Assembly: GCF_030698175.1 (NCBI RefSeq)
Contig: NZ_JAUYNT010000021.1
Location: 62,001 to 126,000 of the forward strand
From: Pseudomonas sp.
GTDB lineage: Bacteria > Pseudomonadota > Gammaproteobacteria > Pseudomonadales > Pseudomonadaceae
DNA length: 64,000 nt
Direction: 5' to 3'
Shown here: in pieces, positions 52,674 through 61,700 of the stretch
Layout: the number at the start of each line of letters is the position of its first letter
Position numbering within the stretch: position 1 is the stretch's first letter
Position numbers and translations under genes: made by a program
The notes under the pieces: generated by a model
Databases searched by the model: none
Told to the model about the DNA's origin: nothing
The model's input: only the letters and a program-made list of their open reading frames with translations

Positions 52674-54065
52674 ATGACATCCAGTGGTATCAGCCCAGCC
52701 GCCGTAGCAACCTTCAGCGCCCGCGAGCGGCAGCGTTTTGTGGCGCAAAACCCCAAGTCGGTAGCCCTGGCTGAGCGGGCCCGGCACTCGCTGTTCGGTG
52801 GCGTGCCGATGCACTGGATGGCCGACTGGTCGACGCCCTCGCCGCTGTTTGTCGAACGGGCCAAGGGCGCACGTTTCTATGATGTCGATGGCCACGAGTA
52901 CATCGACTTTTGCCTCGGCGACACCGGCAGCATGTTCGGCCACTCGCCGGACCCAATTGCCCAAGCCATCAGCGAACAAGCCCATAACGGCCTGACCACC
53001 ATGCTGCCCGGCGAAGACGCAGTGGTGGCCGGCGAACTGCTGGCCGCCCGCTTCGGCCTGCCCTATTGGCAGGTGACCGCCACCGCCACCGACTCCAACC
53101 GCTATGTGTTGCGCTGGGCCCGTGGCATCACCGAGCGCAAGGTGCTGCTGGTATTCGACGGCTGCTACCACGGCACCGTCGATGACGTGATGGTGCGCTG
53201 CCACGACGGCCAGACCCAGCCGCGTTCCGGGCTGATCGGCCAGGCTTATGATTTGACCCAGTACAGCCGCTCAATCCCGTTCAACGACGTGGCCGCACTG
53301 GAAGCGGCGCTGGCCCAGGGCGACGTGGCGGCGCTGATGTGCGAACCGGCGATGACCAATATCGGCATGGTCATGCCCGAGCCCGGCTTTATGCAGCAAT
53401 GCCGCGAGCTGACCCAGAAATACGGCAGCCTGCTGATCATCGACGAGACCCACACCATCTCCACCGGCATGGGCGGTTGCACCAAACTGTGGAACCTTGA
53501 GCCGGACTTCTTCGTGGTCGGCAAGCCGATTGCCGGTGGAGTGCCGTGCGGCATCTTCGGTTGCAGCGCGGCGATGGCCGAGGCCATGCAAGCCGCGCGC
53601 AAACGCGCCAGTGCCGGTAATCACGGCCACGGCCACAGCGGCATGGGCACCACCCTGTCGGCCAACGCCCTGGCCATGCACTGCATGCGTGCCAACCTTG
53701 AGCAGGTAATGACGCCCGCCGCCTACGCGCATATGTTGCCGCTGGCCAAGCGCCTGGCCGATGGTTTTCGTGGCTTGATCGGCAAGTACGAGCTTAAGTG
53801 GTCGGTGACCGAACTGGGCGCGCGCAGCGAGTTTCAGTTCTGCCCGCAACCACCGAAGACCGGCGCCCAGGCCGAAGCGGCCTTCCACGACGAGCTGCAG
53901 ATGGCCCTGCACCTGTACCTGATCAATCGCGGCATTTTGATCACGCCGTTCCACAACATGACCCTGTGCTGCCCAAGCACCTCGGCGGCGGATGTCGACC
54001 AGCTGATCGCTACCTTGGATACCGCGCTCGAAGAGCTGCTGGCCATCCCCGGCGCGCGGGAATAA
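52674..54065 (+). CDS. Class III (GSA-like) PLP aminotransferase
   Basis: The 463-residue enzyme starts at ATG 52674 after GAGG; a frame from 52644 lacks a binding site. It is of the glutamate-1-semialdehyde aminomutase / class III type: the start of the fold ARHSLFGGVPMHWM, GHEYIDFCLGDTGSMFGHSP, the cofactor aspartate D257 (LIIDETHT) and the PLP lysine K284 (VVGKPIAGG). A His-rich loop (NHGHGHSGMG) is present. It likely transaminates an amine or omega-amino acid. It is the first gene of a set with the glutamine-synthetase-like and second SDR genes. Confidence 0.9.
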   Translation: MTSSGISPAAVATFSARERQRFVAQNPKSVALAERARHSLFGGVPMHWMADWSTPSPLFVERAKGARFYDVDGHEYIDFCLGDTGSMFGHSPDPIAQAISEQAHNGLTTMLPGEDAVVAGELLAARFGLPYWQVTATATDSNRYVLRWARGITERKVLLVFDGCYHGTVDDVMVRCHDGQTQPRSGLIGQAYDLTQYSRSIPFNDVAALEAALAQGDVAALMCEPAMTNIGMVMPEPGFMQQCRELTQKYGSLLIIDETHTISTGMGGCTKLWNLEPDFFVVGKPIAGGVPCGIFGCSAAMAEAMQAARKRASAGNHGHGHSGMGTTLSANALAMHCMRANLEQVMTPAAYAHMLPLAKRLADGFRGLIGKYELKWSVTELGARSEFQFCPQPPKTGAQAEAAFHDELQMALHLYLINRGILITPFHNMTLCCPSTSAADVDQLIATLDTALEELLAIPGARE

Positions 54066-54093
54066 CACCCGACCGGCAACGAACGACGAGACC

Positions 54094-54187
54094 GTAGGAT
54101 GGGTTGAGCGCAGCGATACCCATACTGTAACTATCACCAATATGCAGAATCGATGGGTTACGCCGCTGCGCGGCTAACCCATCCTAC
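54094..54187. repeat. GTAGGATGGGTT palindrome
   Basis: GTAGGATGGGTT (54094) and AACCCATCCTAC (ending 54187) are perfect arms, with GCGCAGCGATACCCAT and GATGGGTTACGCCGCTGCG inside. It fills the space between the aminotransferase and the glutamine-synthetase-like gene. Confidence 0.75.
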
Positions 54188-54200
54188 CCAGGACACCAGC

Positions 54201-55568
54201 ATGCAATTTGCCCAGATCCAAGAAGCCCGCGACTTCCTTGAGCAGCACCCGGACGTACGCCTGATTGAACTGTTTTTGATCGACGCCAATGGCGTGCCAC
54301 GCGGCAAGTTGCTGCACCGCGCCGAACTGCTGGCCATCTATGAGAGCGGCCGGCCGCTGCCCAGCTCGATTCTGGCGCTGACTATCCAGGGTGAAGACGT
54401 CGAAGCCACCGGGCTGGTCTGGGACGTGGCGGATGCCGACTGCTGGACCTATCCGCTACCCGGCAGCCTGACGCTGCAACCCTGGCGCGCCCAGCCGACC
54501 GGCCAGCTGCAGGTGAGCATGCACCCGACTCAGGGCCTGCCCGCCAGCCCGGCCGACCCACGCCATGCGCTGATCCGCGTGATCGACCGCTTGAAGGCCG
54601 ACGGCTATAACCCGGTGATGGCGGTGGAGTTGGAGTTCTACCTGCTCGATCAGCAGCGCGATGCCAACGGCCGCCCGCAACCGGCGCGGCAAGCCAACGG
54701 CGTGCGCCCGCAAGCACCGCAGGTGTATGGCGTGGCCGAACTGGAGCAGGTCGAGGCATTCCTCAATGACCTGTATGCCGCCTGCGAAGTGCAGGGTTTG
54801 CCGGTGCGCACGGCGATTTCCGAGTACGCCCCCGGTCAGCTGGAGCTGACCCTGGAGCATCGTTTCGACGCGCTACAGGCGATCGATGAAGGTGTGCGTT
54901 ACAAGCGTCTGGTCAAGGGCGTGGCCCACCAGCACGGGCTGCAGGCCTGCTTTATGGCCAAGCCGTTTGGCGATCAGGCCGGCAGCGGCATGCATATGCA
55001 CGTCAGCCTGGCCGACGCGCAGGGCAATAATCTGTATGCCAGCGAAGACCCGCACGGTACGCCGCTGCTCAAGCACTCCATCGGCGGCATGATGAGCACC
55101 TTGCTGGATTCCCTGGCAATCTTCTGCCCGAATGCCAACTCCTTCCGGCGTTTTCAGGCCAACAGCTATGCGCCGCTGGCCAAGAGTTGGGGGGTGAATA
55201 ACCGCACAGTATCGTTCCGCGTACCCGGCGGTCCGGCCAACAGCCGGCACATCGAGCACCGCATCTGCGGCGCGGACGCCAACCCCTATCTGGCGGCGGC
55301 GGCGATCCTGGCCGGCATCCATCAGGGCATTCGCCAGCAGATCGATCCGGGCCCGGCCATCACCGGAAACGGCTACGCCCAAGCCAAGGAGTTTTTACCC
55401 ACCGACTGGCTCACCGCCCTGCGTGCGCTGGAGCAATCGGACTGGGCCAAAGAGCAGTTCAGCGCGGAGTTTCTCAAGGTGTTTTTGGCGATCAAACACG
55501 CCGAATACCGCGAGTTTATGGGCGAGGTCGGCGAGCAGGACTGGCGCTGGTATTTGACCCACGCCTGA
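54201..55568 (+). CDS. Glutamine synthetase family protein (gamma-glutamyl-amine ligase type)
   Basis: The 455-residue protein starts at ATG 54201 (MQFAQIQEARDFLEQHP). It is a GS-III/PuuA-type ligase: VELEFYLLD, SEYAPGQLELTLEH, KPFGDQAGSGMHMHVSLADAQGNNLY, and RVPGGPANSRHIEHRICGADANPYLAAAAILAG are conserved ATP, metal and glutamate-site segments. Such enzymes attach glutamate to amines such as putrescine or isopropylamine for catabolism rather than making glutamine. With the aminotransferase and two SDR genes it suggests an amine breakdown route. The amine is not identified. Confidence 0.9.
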   Translation: MQFAQIQEARDFLEQHPDVRLIELFLIDANGVPRGKLLHRAELLAIYESGRPLPSSILALTIQGEDVEATGLVWDVADADCWTYPLPGSLTLQPWRAQPTGQLQVSMHPTQGLPASPADPRHALIRVIDRLKADGYNPVMAVELEFYLLDQQRDANGRPQPARQANGVRPQAPQVYGVAELEQVEAFLNDLYAACEVQGLPVRTAISEYAPGQLELTLEHRFDALQAIDEGVRYKRLVKGVAHQHGLQACFMAKPFGDQAGSGMHMHVSLADAQGNNLYASEDPHGTPLLKHSIGGMMSTLLDSLAIFCPNANSFRRFQANSYAPLAKSWGVNNRTVSFRVPGGPANSRHIEHRICGADANPYLAAAAILAGIHQGIRQQIDPGPAITGNGYAQAKEFLPTDWLTALRALEQSDWAKEQFSAEFLKVFLAIKHAEYREFMGEVGEQDWRWYLTHA

Positions 55569-55577
55569 CCGCGAACC

Positions 55578-55651
55578 GTAGGATGGGTTGAGACGCGTAG
55601 CGCCGATACCCATCGGTGGTGATGGGTATCGCTGCGCTCAACCCATCCTAC
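55578..55651. repeat. GTAGGATGGGTTGAG palindrome
   Basis: GTAGGATGGGTTGAG (55578) and CTCAACCCATCCTAC (ending 55651) are perfect 15-base arms. The inner GATACCCATC and GATGGGTATC are perfect too. It is the most compact complete member of this family (74 bases). Confidence 0.8.
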
Positions 55652-55679
55652 GTCCGCCCCCTTTATCGGAGTTCCTGTA

Positions 55680-56438
55680 ATGACCCAACCCGTAGTGCTA
55701 ATTACCGGTGCCGCCGGTGGCCTCGGCAGCGCCCTGGCCCGGCGTTTTGTCGATGGTGGCTGGCGCGTGGCCGCCAGTGATATCAACAGCGACGGCCTGC
55801 ATGCGTTGGCCAATAGCCTGCCGCTGGCCGCCTGCGAGACCATCGACCTGCGCCGCCCGATCAACTGCACAGAGCTGCTCAGCCGGGTGCTGGCCAGCAC
55901 CGGCCGCCTGGATGCACTGGTGAATGCCGCCGGAGTATGGCGCGAAGGGCCGGTGGAATCCTGCAGCGAGGCCGAATTCGACCTGGTGATGGACGTCAAT
56001 CTCAAGGCCGCGTTCTTTATGTGCGCCGCCGCCATCCCGGCGCTGCGTGACAGCCGTGGTGGCATCGTCAATATCGCCAGCGACGCCGGCCATCAGGGCA
56101 ATCGCAACGCCGCCCTGTACTGCGCCAGCAAGGGCGCGCTGACCCTGCTGAGTAAAACCCTGGCGCTGGATCTGGCCCCGGACGGCGTGCGGGTCAACTG
56201 CGTGTCCCCCGGTGATATCGCCACGCCGATGCTGGATTTTCAGGCCGAGCAGTATGGCAATGGCGACCCGCAAGCCTACAAACGCGAGCTGCTGGCGCTC
56301 TACCCTCAGGGCCGTAACGCGCGGTTCATCCGCCCGGACGAAGTTGCCGAGCTGGTCTGGTTTCTCTGCCAGCCCTATGCCGAAGCCATCAGCGGCGCCA
56401 ATCTGGCCATCGACTTCGGCCTCTCGGCGGGTAAATAA
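55680..56438 (+). CDS. SDR family oxidoreductase
   Basis: The 252-residue protein has the SDR loop TGAAGGLGSALA (10-21), VNAAG (NNAG-like), the catalytic serine in VNIASDAG, YCASK, and the ending SGANLAIDFGLSAG. It belongs to the classical FabG-like group. It follows the glutamine-synthetase-like gene after a palindrome, in the same orientation, and probably serves the same pathway. The 260 bases after it hold no gene. Confidence 0.9.
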   Translation: MTQPVVLITGAAGGLGSALARRFVDGGWRVAASDINSDGLHALANSLPLAACETIDLRRPINCTELLSRVLASTGRLDALVNAAGVWREGPVESCSEAEFDLVMDVNLKAAFFMCAAAIPALRDSRGGIVNIASDAGHQGNRNAALYCASKGALTLLSKTLALDLAPDGVRVNCVSPGDIATPMLDFQAEQYGNGDPQAYKRELLALYPQGRNARFIRPDEVAELVWFLCQPYAEAISGANLAIDFGLSAGK

Positions 56439-56698
56439 GCCCGGCCGCCGCTTGCACCAAAGAGGGCACGACCATGCAGCACTGCGCGATGGTCGTGCAG
56501 CAAAAACCCACAACCACGCAAAAAACCCGCCGGCTGCGGCCCTTGACCGCACTCGGACGGGCCGCGTCAGTGCGCTAAAACACGGCACTCGGCAGATTTG
56601 TGCAGCCGTACAGGGCAGGCTGGCGTTATCCTTGCACGCCTGCGCACTGCATTCTTCGCCCAGCGAAGATCCCCCGCCCAACTGAAGAGCCTGTTGTT

Positions 56699-57202
56699 AT
56701 GGATTCCGCGAACGCCCAGCTGTCGATGACGGTGTTAATGACCCCAACCATGGCCAACTTTTCCGGCAAGGTACACGGCGGCACCCTGCTCAAGTACATC
56801 GATGAAGTTGCCTACGCCTGCGCCAGCCGCTATGCCGGCTGCTACGCCGTGACCCTGTCGGTCGACCAGGTGACCTTTCGCCAACCGATCAATGTCGGCG
56901 AACTGGTGACCTTTCTCGCCAAGGTCAACTACACCGGCCGCACCTCCATGGAGATCGGCATCAAGGTGATTACCGAAAACATTCGCGAACGCTCGGTGCG
57001 CCACACCAATAGCTGCTTCGTGACCATGGTGGCAGTGGGCGACGATGGCAAGCCGATCCCGGTGCAGCCACTGGAATTGACCAGCGCCGACGACAAACGG
57101 CGCTTTCTGCATGCCCAGCAACGCCGGCAGATCCGTCAGGAGCTGGAGCTACGCTACAAAGCCCTGCACGACGAAATCTACGCACCGCCCGCCACCCTCT
57201 AA
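56699..57202 (+). CDS. Acyl-CoA thioesterase (YciA-like hotdog)
   Basis: The 167-residue protein starts at ATG 56699 (MDSANAQLSMTVLMTPTMANFSGKVHGGTLLKYIDEVAYACASRYAG). The GKVHGGTLLKYIDEVA segment holds the conserved catalytic-type aspartate, and VTLSVDQVTFRQPINVGELVTFLAKVNYTGRTSMEIGI is the characteristic YciA/ACOT hotdog core. It should hydrolyse acyl-CoA esters. A frame from 56600 is a random extension. It runs towards the DUF3301 gene. Confidence 0.92.
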   Translation: MDSANAQLSMTVLMTPTMANFSGKVHGGTLLKYIDEVAYACASRYAGCYAVTLSVDQVTFRQPINVGELVTFLAKVNYTGRTSMEIGIKVITENIRERSVRHTNSCFVTMVAVGDDGKPIPVQPLELTSADDKRRFLHAQQRRQIRQELELRYKALHDEIYAPPATL

Positions 57203-57265
57203 GCGGCTACTGCGGCCAGCCGCGGTTCTATCGGGTAAGCTCAGTCCATAGCCCGAGGAACCGCC

Positions 57266-57796
57266 ATGCTGGATCTAACCGACCTATCGATTTTGCTGCT
57301 GTTTGCCGCCTGCGCCGCTTGGTTGTGGCGCGGCCACGGCATACGTGAGCGCGCCCTGGCGCTGGTGCGCCGGCATTGCGAGAAAGTCGAGGTGATTCTG
57401 CTGGACGACAATGTCGCCCTGCAGCGCTTGCGGTTCCTGCGTGACGGCCGTGGCCAGCGACGTTTGGCGCGGGTGTACGGCTTTGAGTTCACCGTCACCG
57501 GCGAGCAACGCCACATCGGCAGCATCAGCATGTTTGGTCAGCACCTGGGGCAGATCGAACTGGCTGCCCACCCCTTCAGGGTCAAGGCTGATAGCGATGC
57601 GCTGGTGGCCGAGTCATTCAGCGCCAAGGCCGATAGCGATGCGCCGGTCGCCGAACTGTTCAGCCCGCAAACAGCCACTGACGCGTCACAGGCCGAGCCG
57701 TTACGCGACAAAGCGGCCAGTGCTGCCGCAGGGGCGAAAATCATTCAGCTCAGCGACTGGCGTCAACGCCATTCAGGCTCCGACAAGCTGCACTAA
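57266..57796 (+). CDS. DUF3301 family protein
   Basis: The 176-residue protein has one N-terminal membrane helix (residues 5-22) and the DUF3301 core: GHGIRERALALVRRHCEKVEVILLDDNVALQRLRFLRDGRGQRRLARVYGFEFTVTGEQRHIGSISMFG. The C-terminal part is a low-complexity tail with a near-tandem 13-residue repeat (KADSDALVAESFS / KADSDAPVAELFS). The function is unknown. GAGGAACCGCC precedes the ATG. It lies 63 bases after the thioesterase gene. Confidence 0.88.
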   Translation: MLDLTDLSILLLFAACAAWLWRGHGIRERALALVRRHCEKVEVILLDDNVALQRLRFLRDGRGQRRLARVYGFEFTVTGEQRHIGSISMFGQHLGQIELAAHPFRVKADSDALVAESFSAKADSDAPVAELFSPQTATDASQAEPLRDKAASAAAGAKIIQLSDWRQRHSGSDKLH

Positions 57797-57826
57797 GCCG
57801 CGCCCAACGACGGCTTGACTGCCCGC

Positions 57827-58603
57827 TCAGAGCAAACCCAACGCCCGCAGGCTGGCCTTGCCTAACTCAATGCGCTTACCGCTGGTGTCGGGTTGCGGCA
57901 TGTCGATATTCAGGGCGAAGCTGTACAGCTTGCCATCCTGTTCAAGCCAGCCCACCCACCAGCCAATATCTGGCTCGTAGCTGTCGGCCCAGCCGGTCTT
58001 GCCGTACAGGGTCCAACCAGCGCCTTGCTCCAGCCGGGCAATCTCGCGCACTTGCGCCTGCGCGGCGGCGGCCAGCGGCAATTGACCTTGGGCCAAGCGG
58101 GCGAGGAAACGGGTCTGCTCCACGGCGCTGATTTGCAGCGGCCCGACCAACCAGAAATTATCCACCTGGCTGCCGATCTCGGCATTGCCATAGTCCAGTT
58201 GGCGTACCTTGGCGTCCATCTGCGGCAAGCCGATGCGCCGCGCCAGCTCTTGGTAAACCGGCACATTGGAGACTTTAATCGCCTCGCGCAGGCCCATGTC
58301 GCGCTCCCAGGCCTTGTACGGCTGCGGCTTGCCGCCATAGGGCAACAGCTGCTCGACATCCTTGACGGCACCCACCTCCAAGCCAATCAGACTGTTCGCC
58401 AACTTGAAGGTCGAGGCGGGAATAAAGCGGGTTTCGGCCCGCGCCTGAGCGTGGCCACGCAGGCTGCCGTCCTGCACATCCAACAGCACAAAGGTGCCGC
58501 GCACCCCGGCGGCCTGAAACAACTCGGCGATTTTCGGCTGCTCCTGCCAGGCCCATACCGGGCTCGCCAGCAACAGCGTCAGCAGTGCAAAAAGACTTCT
58601 CAT
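57827..58603 (-). CDS. Class D beta-lactamase, OXA-50-like
   Basis: This 258-residue periplasmic enzyme has all class D motifs: S64-T-F-K67 (IPASTFK), S112-N-V (KVSNVPVYQ), Y138-G-N (LDYGNAEIG) and K202-T-G (YGKTGW). From memory it shares long stretches with P. aeruginosa OXA-50/PoxB (ANSLIGL, LPYGGKPQ, NVPVYQELARRIGL, VDNFWLVGPLQISA, GWWVGW, FALNIDMP, ELGKASLRALG). The signal peptide ends near residue 18 (PVWA). It is probably a chromosomal, narrow-spectrum, weakly expressed enzyme typical of the lineage. Confidence 0.93.
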   Translation of the reverse strand: MRSLFALLTLLLASPVWAWQEQPKIAELFQAAGVRGTFVLLDVQDGSLRGHAQARAETRFIPASTFKLANSLIGLEVGAVKDVEQLLPYGGKPQPYKAWERDMGLREAIKVSNVPVYQELARRIGLPQMDAKVRQLDYGNAEIGSQVDNFWLVGPLQISAVEQTRFLARLAQGQLPLAAAAQAQVREIARLEQGAGWTLYGKTGWADSYEPDIGWWVGWLEQDGKLYSFALNIDMPQPDTSGKRIELGKASLRALGLL

Positions 58604-58744
58604 ATGCGGCGTTCCCCTTGGTTAAGCCTGGAAAACGCTCAACCTTACGCGAAACGCCGCAGGCCTTGTGGCGCGCGGTGTAAACAAAGTTGTCGATTAG
58701 ATGTTCACAGCGTAACCCACAAGATTGCACCAGCACGCGAGTAA

Positions 58745-59545
58745 TCAGGCCGGCAGAGTCATCGAGTGCTTGAGCACAAAGGCGCTCAACAGCTGGTTCA
58801 GCTGCTCCGGTTGGTCCAAGGGCGTGGCGTGACCCGAGTCGGCAATCACCACCAGCTCGGCATTACTCAGTTGCTCGACATAGCTCTGCTTGTAGGCCAC
58901 CGGGGTGTAATCACGATCACCGGCCACCACCAGCAAGGGCGTCTTCAGCTCACGCACGGCCGCCAATGCCGACCAGCCGGGAATCGCGCGCATGGCATGC
59001 AGGTACGAGTGTCTATCATTGGTCGCGATGCGCTGGGCCAGCAAGTCCCGCAGGGCCCGCTGCTCGGGCTTGGGAAACAGCCGCCCGGCCAGCACCCGGC
59101 CGAAACGCTCCAGCCCCAGCCAACGCACCATCGCCAGGCGCAACCAGATTTGCCCACGCACCCGCCAGCCAGTCACCGGAAAGCTCGGGGCGGTGTTGAT
59201 CAGCACTGCGGCACGCACCAGTTGCGGCTGCTCGGCCAGCAGCTGAAAGGTCAGCATGCCGCCCATCGACACCCCCACCAGGATGCACGGCCCGATGCCC
59301 ATGGCCTGAATAAACTCCGCCACGTCGGCGGCCAAGGCCGCCATGCTGGTGGGCGCCCGCAACGGCTCGCTCAGGCCATGGCCGCGCAAGTCGAGGGCAT
59401 AGACCTGGCAAAAACTCGCCAAATGATCAATTTGTGGCTGCCAGTCAACCAATGAGGAGCCCAAACCATGTAACAACAGCACTGGCGTGCCGCGACCTTG
59501 GCAAATATAAGCAAAGCGCCCCCCAGACAAATTTAAATAGGCCAT
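58745..59545 (-). CDS. Alpha/beta hydrolase
   Basis: The 266-residue protein has the hydrolase fold: LLLHGLGSS oxyanion-hole region, LDLRGHGLS, nucleophile S93 in GVSMGG, a lid region, acid in VAGDRDYTP, and the catalytic histidine in ADSGHATPLDQP. No signal peptide is seen. The substrate is unknown. The gene is divergent from a TetR regulator gene across a 159-base AT-rich gap and may be its target. Confidence 0.88.
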   Translation of the reverse strand: MAYLNLSGGRFAYICQGRGTPVLLLHGLGSSLVDWQPQIDHLASFCQVYALDLRGHGLSEPLRAPTSMAALAADVAEFIQAMGIGPCILVGVSMGGMLTFQLLAEQPQLVRAAVLINTAPSFPVTGWRVRGQIWLRLAMVRWLGLERFGRVLAGRLFPKPEQRALRDLLAQRIATNDRHSYLHAMRAIPGWSALAAVRELKTPLLVVAGDRDYTPVAYKQSYVEQLSNAELVVIADSGHATPLDQPEQLNQLLSAFVLKHSMTLPA

Positions 59546-59704
59546 TGATTAATCCTTAGTTAATATAAATAAAAGTCAGCCGCCTAATAACATCAAGCAA
59601 AAATCTAATTCATCGCTGAATAATAGTTACTTATGCGTTAGTCGTTATTTGCCTTAGCCCGGCAAAAAACTTAGAATCAACCTTCAGCGCTTCGAGAGTC
59701 GATC

Positions 59705-60319
59705 ATGTTCAGCATCGCCAGCCCAACCCAAGCACGCAGCAAACAAGCGCTGGAGCGTTTTCTTAATGTGGCCGCCGAGCAGTTGGCAAATAACACGTTT
59801 GAAGAAACCGGCATTGCCCAACTGGCGCAATTGGCCGAGTCCTCGGTGGGCACTTTTTACCGCTTGCTCGGCGATAAAGATGTGCTGCTGTATGCCGTGC
59901 ACTCACGCTTTGTCGACCAAGTGCAGGGCATTGTCGACACCCTCAGCGACGAGCTTAAGCACAGTGAACTGCCGCTTGACGAGCAGATTGAACGCTTTAT
60001 CAGCAACGTAATTGTGCAATTCGACGGCAATGAAGGCCTGCTCCGGGCACTGATTCGGCGCAGTTCGGTTGACCTGCAATTTCGCCAGCGCTTTCACCAT
60101 ATCAACGCCTATATCAGCCAGGCCTTTTGTCAGCTGGTGTTGGCCCATGCCGCCGAGCTGCAACATCCGCAGCCGGCACAAGCCGCCGATCTCGCCGCCC
60201 ATCTGCTGCTGGCCGGGATGAACTACTTCACCATGGTCGGAACTTTCGGCAGCACCCCACCGAAAGTTATTCCCCATGAACTTGCCCGGTTTATCTGCAG
60301 TTATTTGCACAGCGCCTAA
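59705..60319 (+). CDS. TetR/AcrR family regulator
   Basis: The 204-residue protein has a TetR-type N-terminal helix-turn-helix (RSKQALERFLNVAAEQLANNTFEETGIAQLAQLAESSVGTFYRLLGDKDVLLYAVHSRF) and an all-helical ligand domain. It lies head to head with the alpha/beta hydrolase gene and is convergent, with only 3 bases between stops, with the DUF1329 gene. It probably responds to a lipid-like or aromatic effector and controls the hydrolase or the DUF1329/DUF1302 genes. Confidence 0.92.
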   Translation: MFSIASPTQARSKQALERFLNVAAEQLANNTFEETGIAQLAQLAESSVGTFYRLLGDKDVLLYAVHSRFVDQVQGIVDTLSDELKHSELPLDEQIERFISNVIVQFDGNEGLLRALIRRSSVDLQFRQRFHHINAYISQAFCQLVLAHAAELQHPQPAQAADLAAHLLLAGMNYFTMVGTFGSTPPKVIPHELARFICSYLHSA

Positions 60320-60322
60320 TTA

Positions 60323-61684
60323 TTAGCGCACGCCATCGCGACGTAATTGTGCCGGGGTAAACTCGGTCGGCTTCAGGGCCAGATTGAATTGGGTGGCCGG
60401 TTCTTCATTGGACAATATGCCAATCACATAACGGCCGCCCATCAAGTCATATACCGCGTCACCCATGCTCCAGACTAACGGCTGATCGTAATAGTTGACG
60501 GTATAGGACTCGCCCAGGCGCCAGAGTTTGTCTTGGCCGTCAAAATGGTCGGCCACCAGGATCTGGTAGCTGTCCTCATCGAAGTACAGATCGCGCTGTT
60601 TGTACTGGTGGCGCTGCCCCGCCTTGAGCGTGGCCCGCACATGCCAGACCCGGTGCAGCTCGTAACGCAGCAGGTCGGGATTGACGTGGCCGACCTTGAC
60701 GATGTCGCTGTACTTGTTGGTTTTCGCGGCGAGGCGGTAGTTGTTGTAGGGCACATACATTTCCTGCTTGCCCACCAGCTTCCAGTCGTATTTATCCGGC
60801 GCACCGGAAAACATGTCGAAGTTGTCGGTGGTGCGCATGCCCTCGGACGCCGTGCCGGGTGAGTCGTAGGCCACATTCGGGGCCCGCCGCACGCGCCGCT
60901 GACCCGAGGCATAGAGCCAGGACAGGCGCGGTTCCTTGACCTGATTGAGCGTCTCATGCACCAGCAACTCGGTGCCGGCCAGGCGCGCCGGGGCCAATAC
61001 CGACTGGCGGAAGTAGAAGAGGATATTGCCGTTGTCCTTGCTGTAGTCGCCAGCATCCTGGTTGAACAGAAACTGGTCTTCAATCTGGGTCATAAAATAG
61101 GCGCCACCGCTTTGCGGCACCGCCTGGGCGTAATGCCGCTTGGCGCTGTCACCGCGGTAGCGCGCCAGGTGATTCCACAGCACTTCCAGCGCCGACTGGG
61201 GAATCGGAAAAGGCGTCGCAGTGTGAAAGTCCGCGATGCCGTTGCCTCCCTCGATCAGCTTGGCGCTGCCCGCATTGGCCTTGGCCGCCGCGTAGACCTT
61301 GTCGGGATACGAGGCCGAGCGCCGCGTCGGATAGACCTGCAACTTCCAGCTCTGCGGATAACGCTCGAGCATGGCCGCCTGGCCCGGGCTCAACTGCCCA
61401 CGGTATTGGGCCAGGTTGGCACGACTGATACTGAGCAAGGGCTGGTCGGCCGCAAAAGGGTCGAGGTAACTGCCGCTGGCATCCAGGGCATCGCTGCGCT
61501 GGGCCAGGCCACCGGTCCAGGCCGGAATGCTGCCGGCGGCGTTGCCGGCCATCTCCGCGCCCATGGGCGTGAGGTCTTTACCCAGGCGGGCGGCTTGCTC
61601 GCTAGGCACCTGGGCTTGCAGTAACTGGCTGGCCAGCAAGCTCACCACGAGCAAGCCACTGGGCAAAAATTTGAGTGTGCGCAT
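60323..61684 (-). CDS. DUF1329 family exported protein
   Basis: The 453-residue protein has a signal peptide (LLVVSLLASQLLQA, near residue 24) and the DUF1329 pattern from RLGKDLTPMGAEMAGNAAGSIPAWTGG to RGSGADATE-type mid-region and the ending LIWSMGDAVYDLMGGRYVIGILSNEEPATQFN-like segment. DUF1329 proteins are LolA/LolB-like beta-folds that accompany DUF1302 outer-membrane proteins and often RND transporters for hydrophobic compounds. It follows the DUF1302 gene by 16 bases, so they form an operon. Confidence 0.92.
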   Translation of the reverse strand: MRTLKFLPSGLLVVSLLASQLLQAQVPSEQAARLGKDLTPMGAEMAGNAAGSIPAWTGGLAQRSDALDASGSYLDPFAADQPLLSISRANLAQYRGQLSPGQAAMLERYPQSWKLQVYPTRRSASYPDKVYAAAKANAGSAKLIEGGNGIADFHTATPFPIPQSALEVLWNHLARYRGDSAKRHYAQAVPQSGGAYFMTQIEDQFLFNQDAGDYSKDNGNILFYFRQSVLAPARLAGTELLVHETLNQVKEPRLSWLYASGQRRVRRAPNVAYDSPGTASEGMRTTDNFDMFSGAPDKYDWKLVGKQEMYVPYNNYRLAAKTNKYSDIVKVGHVNPDLLRYELHRVWHVRATLKAGQRHQYKQRDLYFDEDSYQILVADHFDGQDKLWRLGESYTVNYYDQPLVWSMGDAVYDLMGGRYVIGILSNEEPATQFNLALKPTEFTPAQLRRDGVR

Positions 61685-61700
61685 GATGGTCGATCCTCTC

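Noticed and set aside
57827..58603. Acquired (plasmid-type) OXA carbapenemase
   Set aside because: The gene has native codon use, no insertion sequence or integron next to it, and resembles the chromosomal OXA-50 group.
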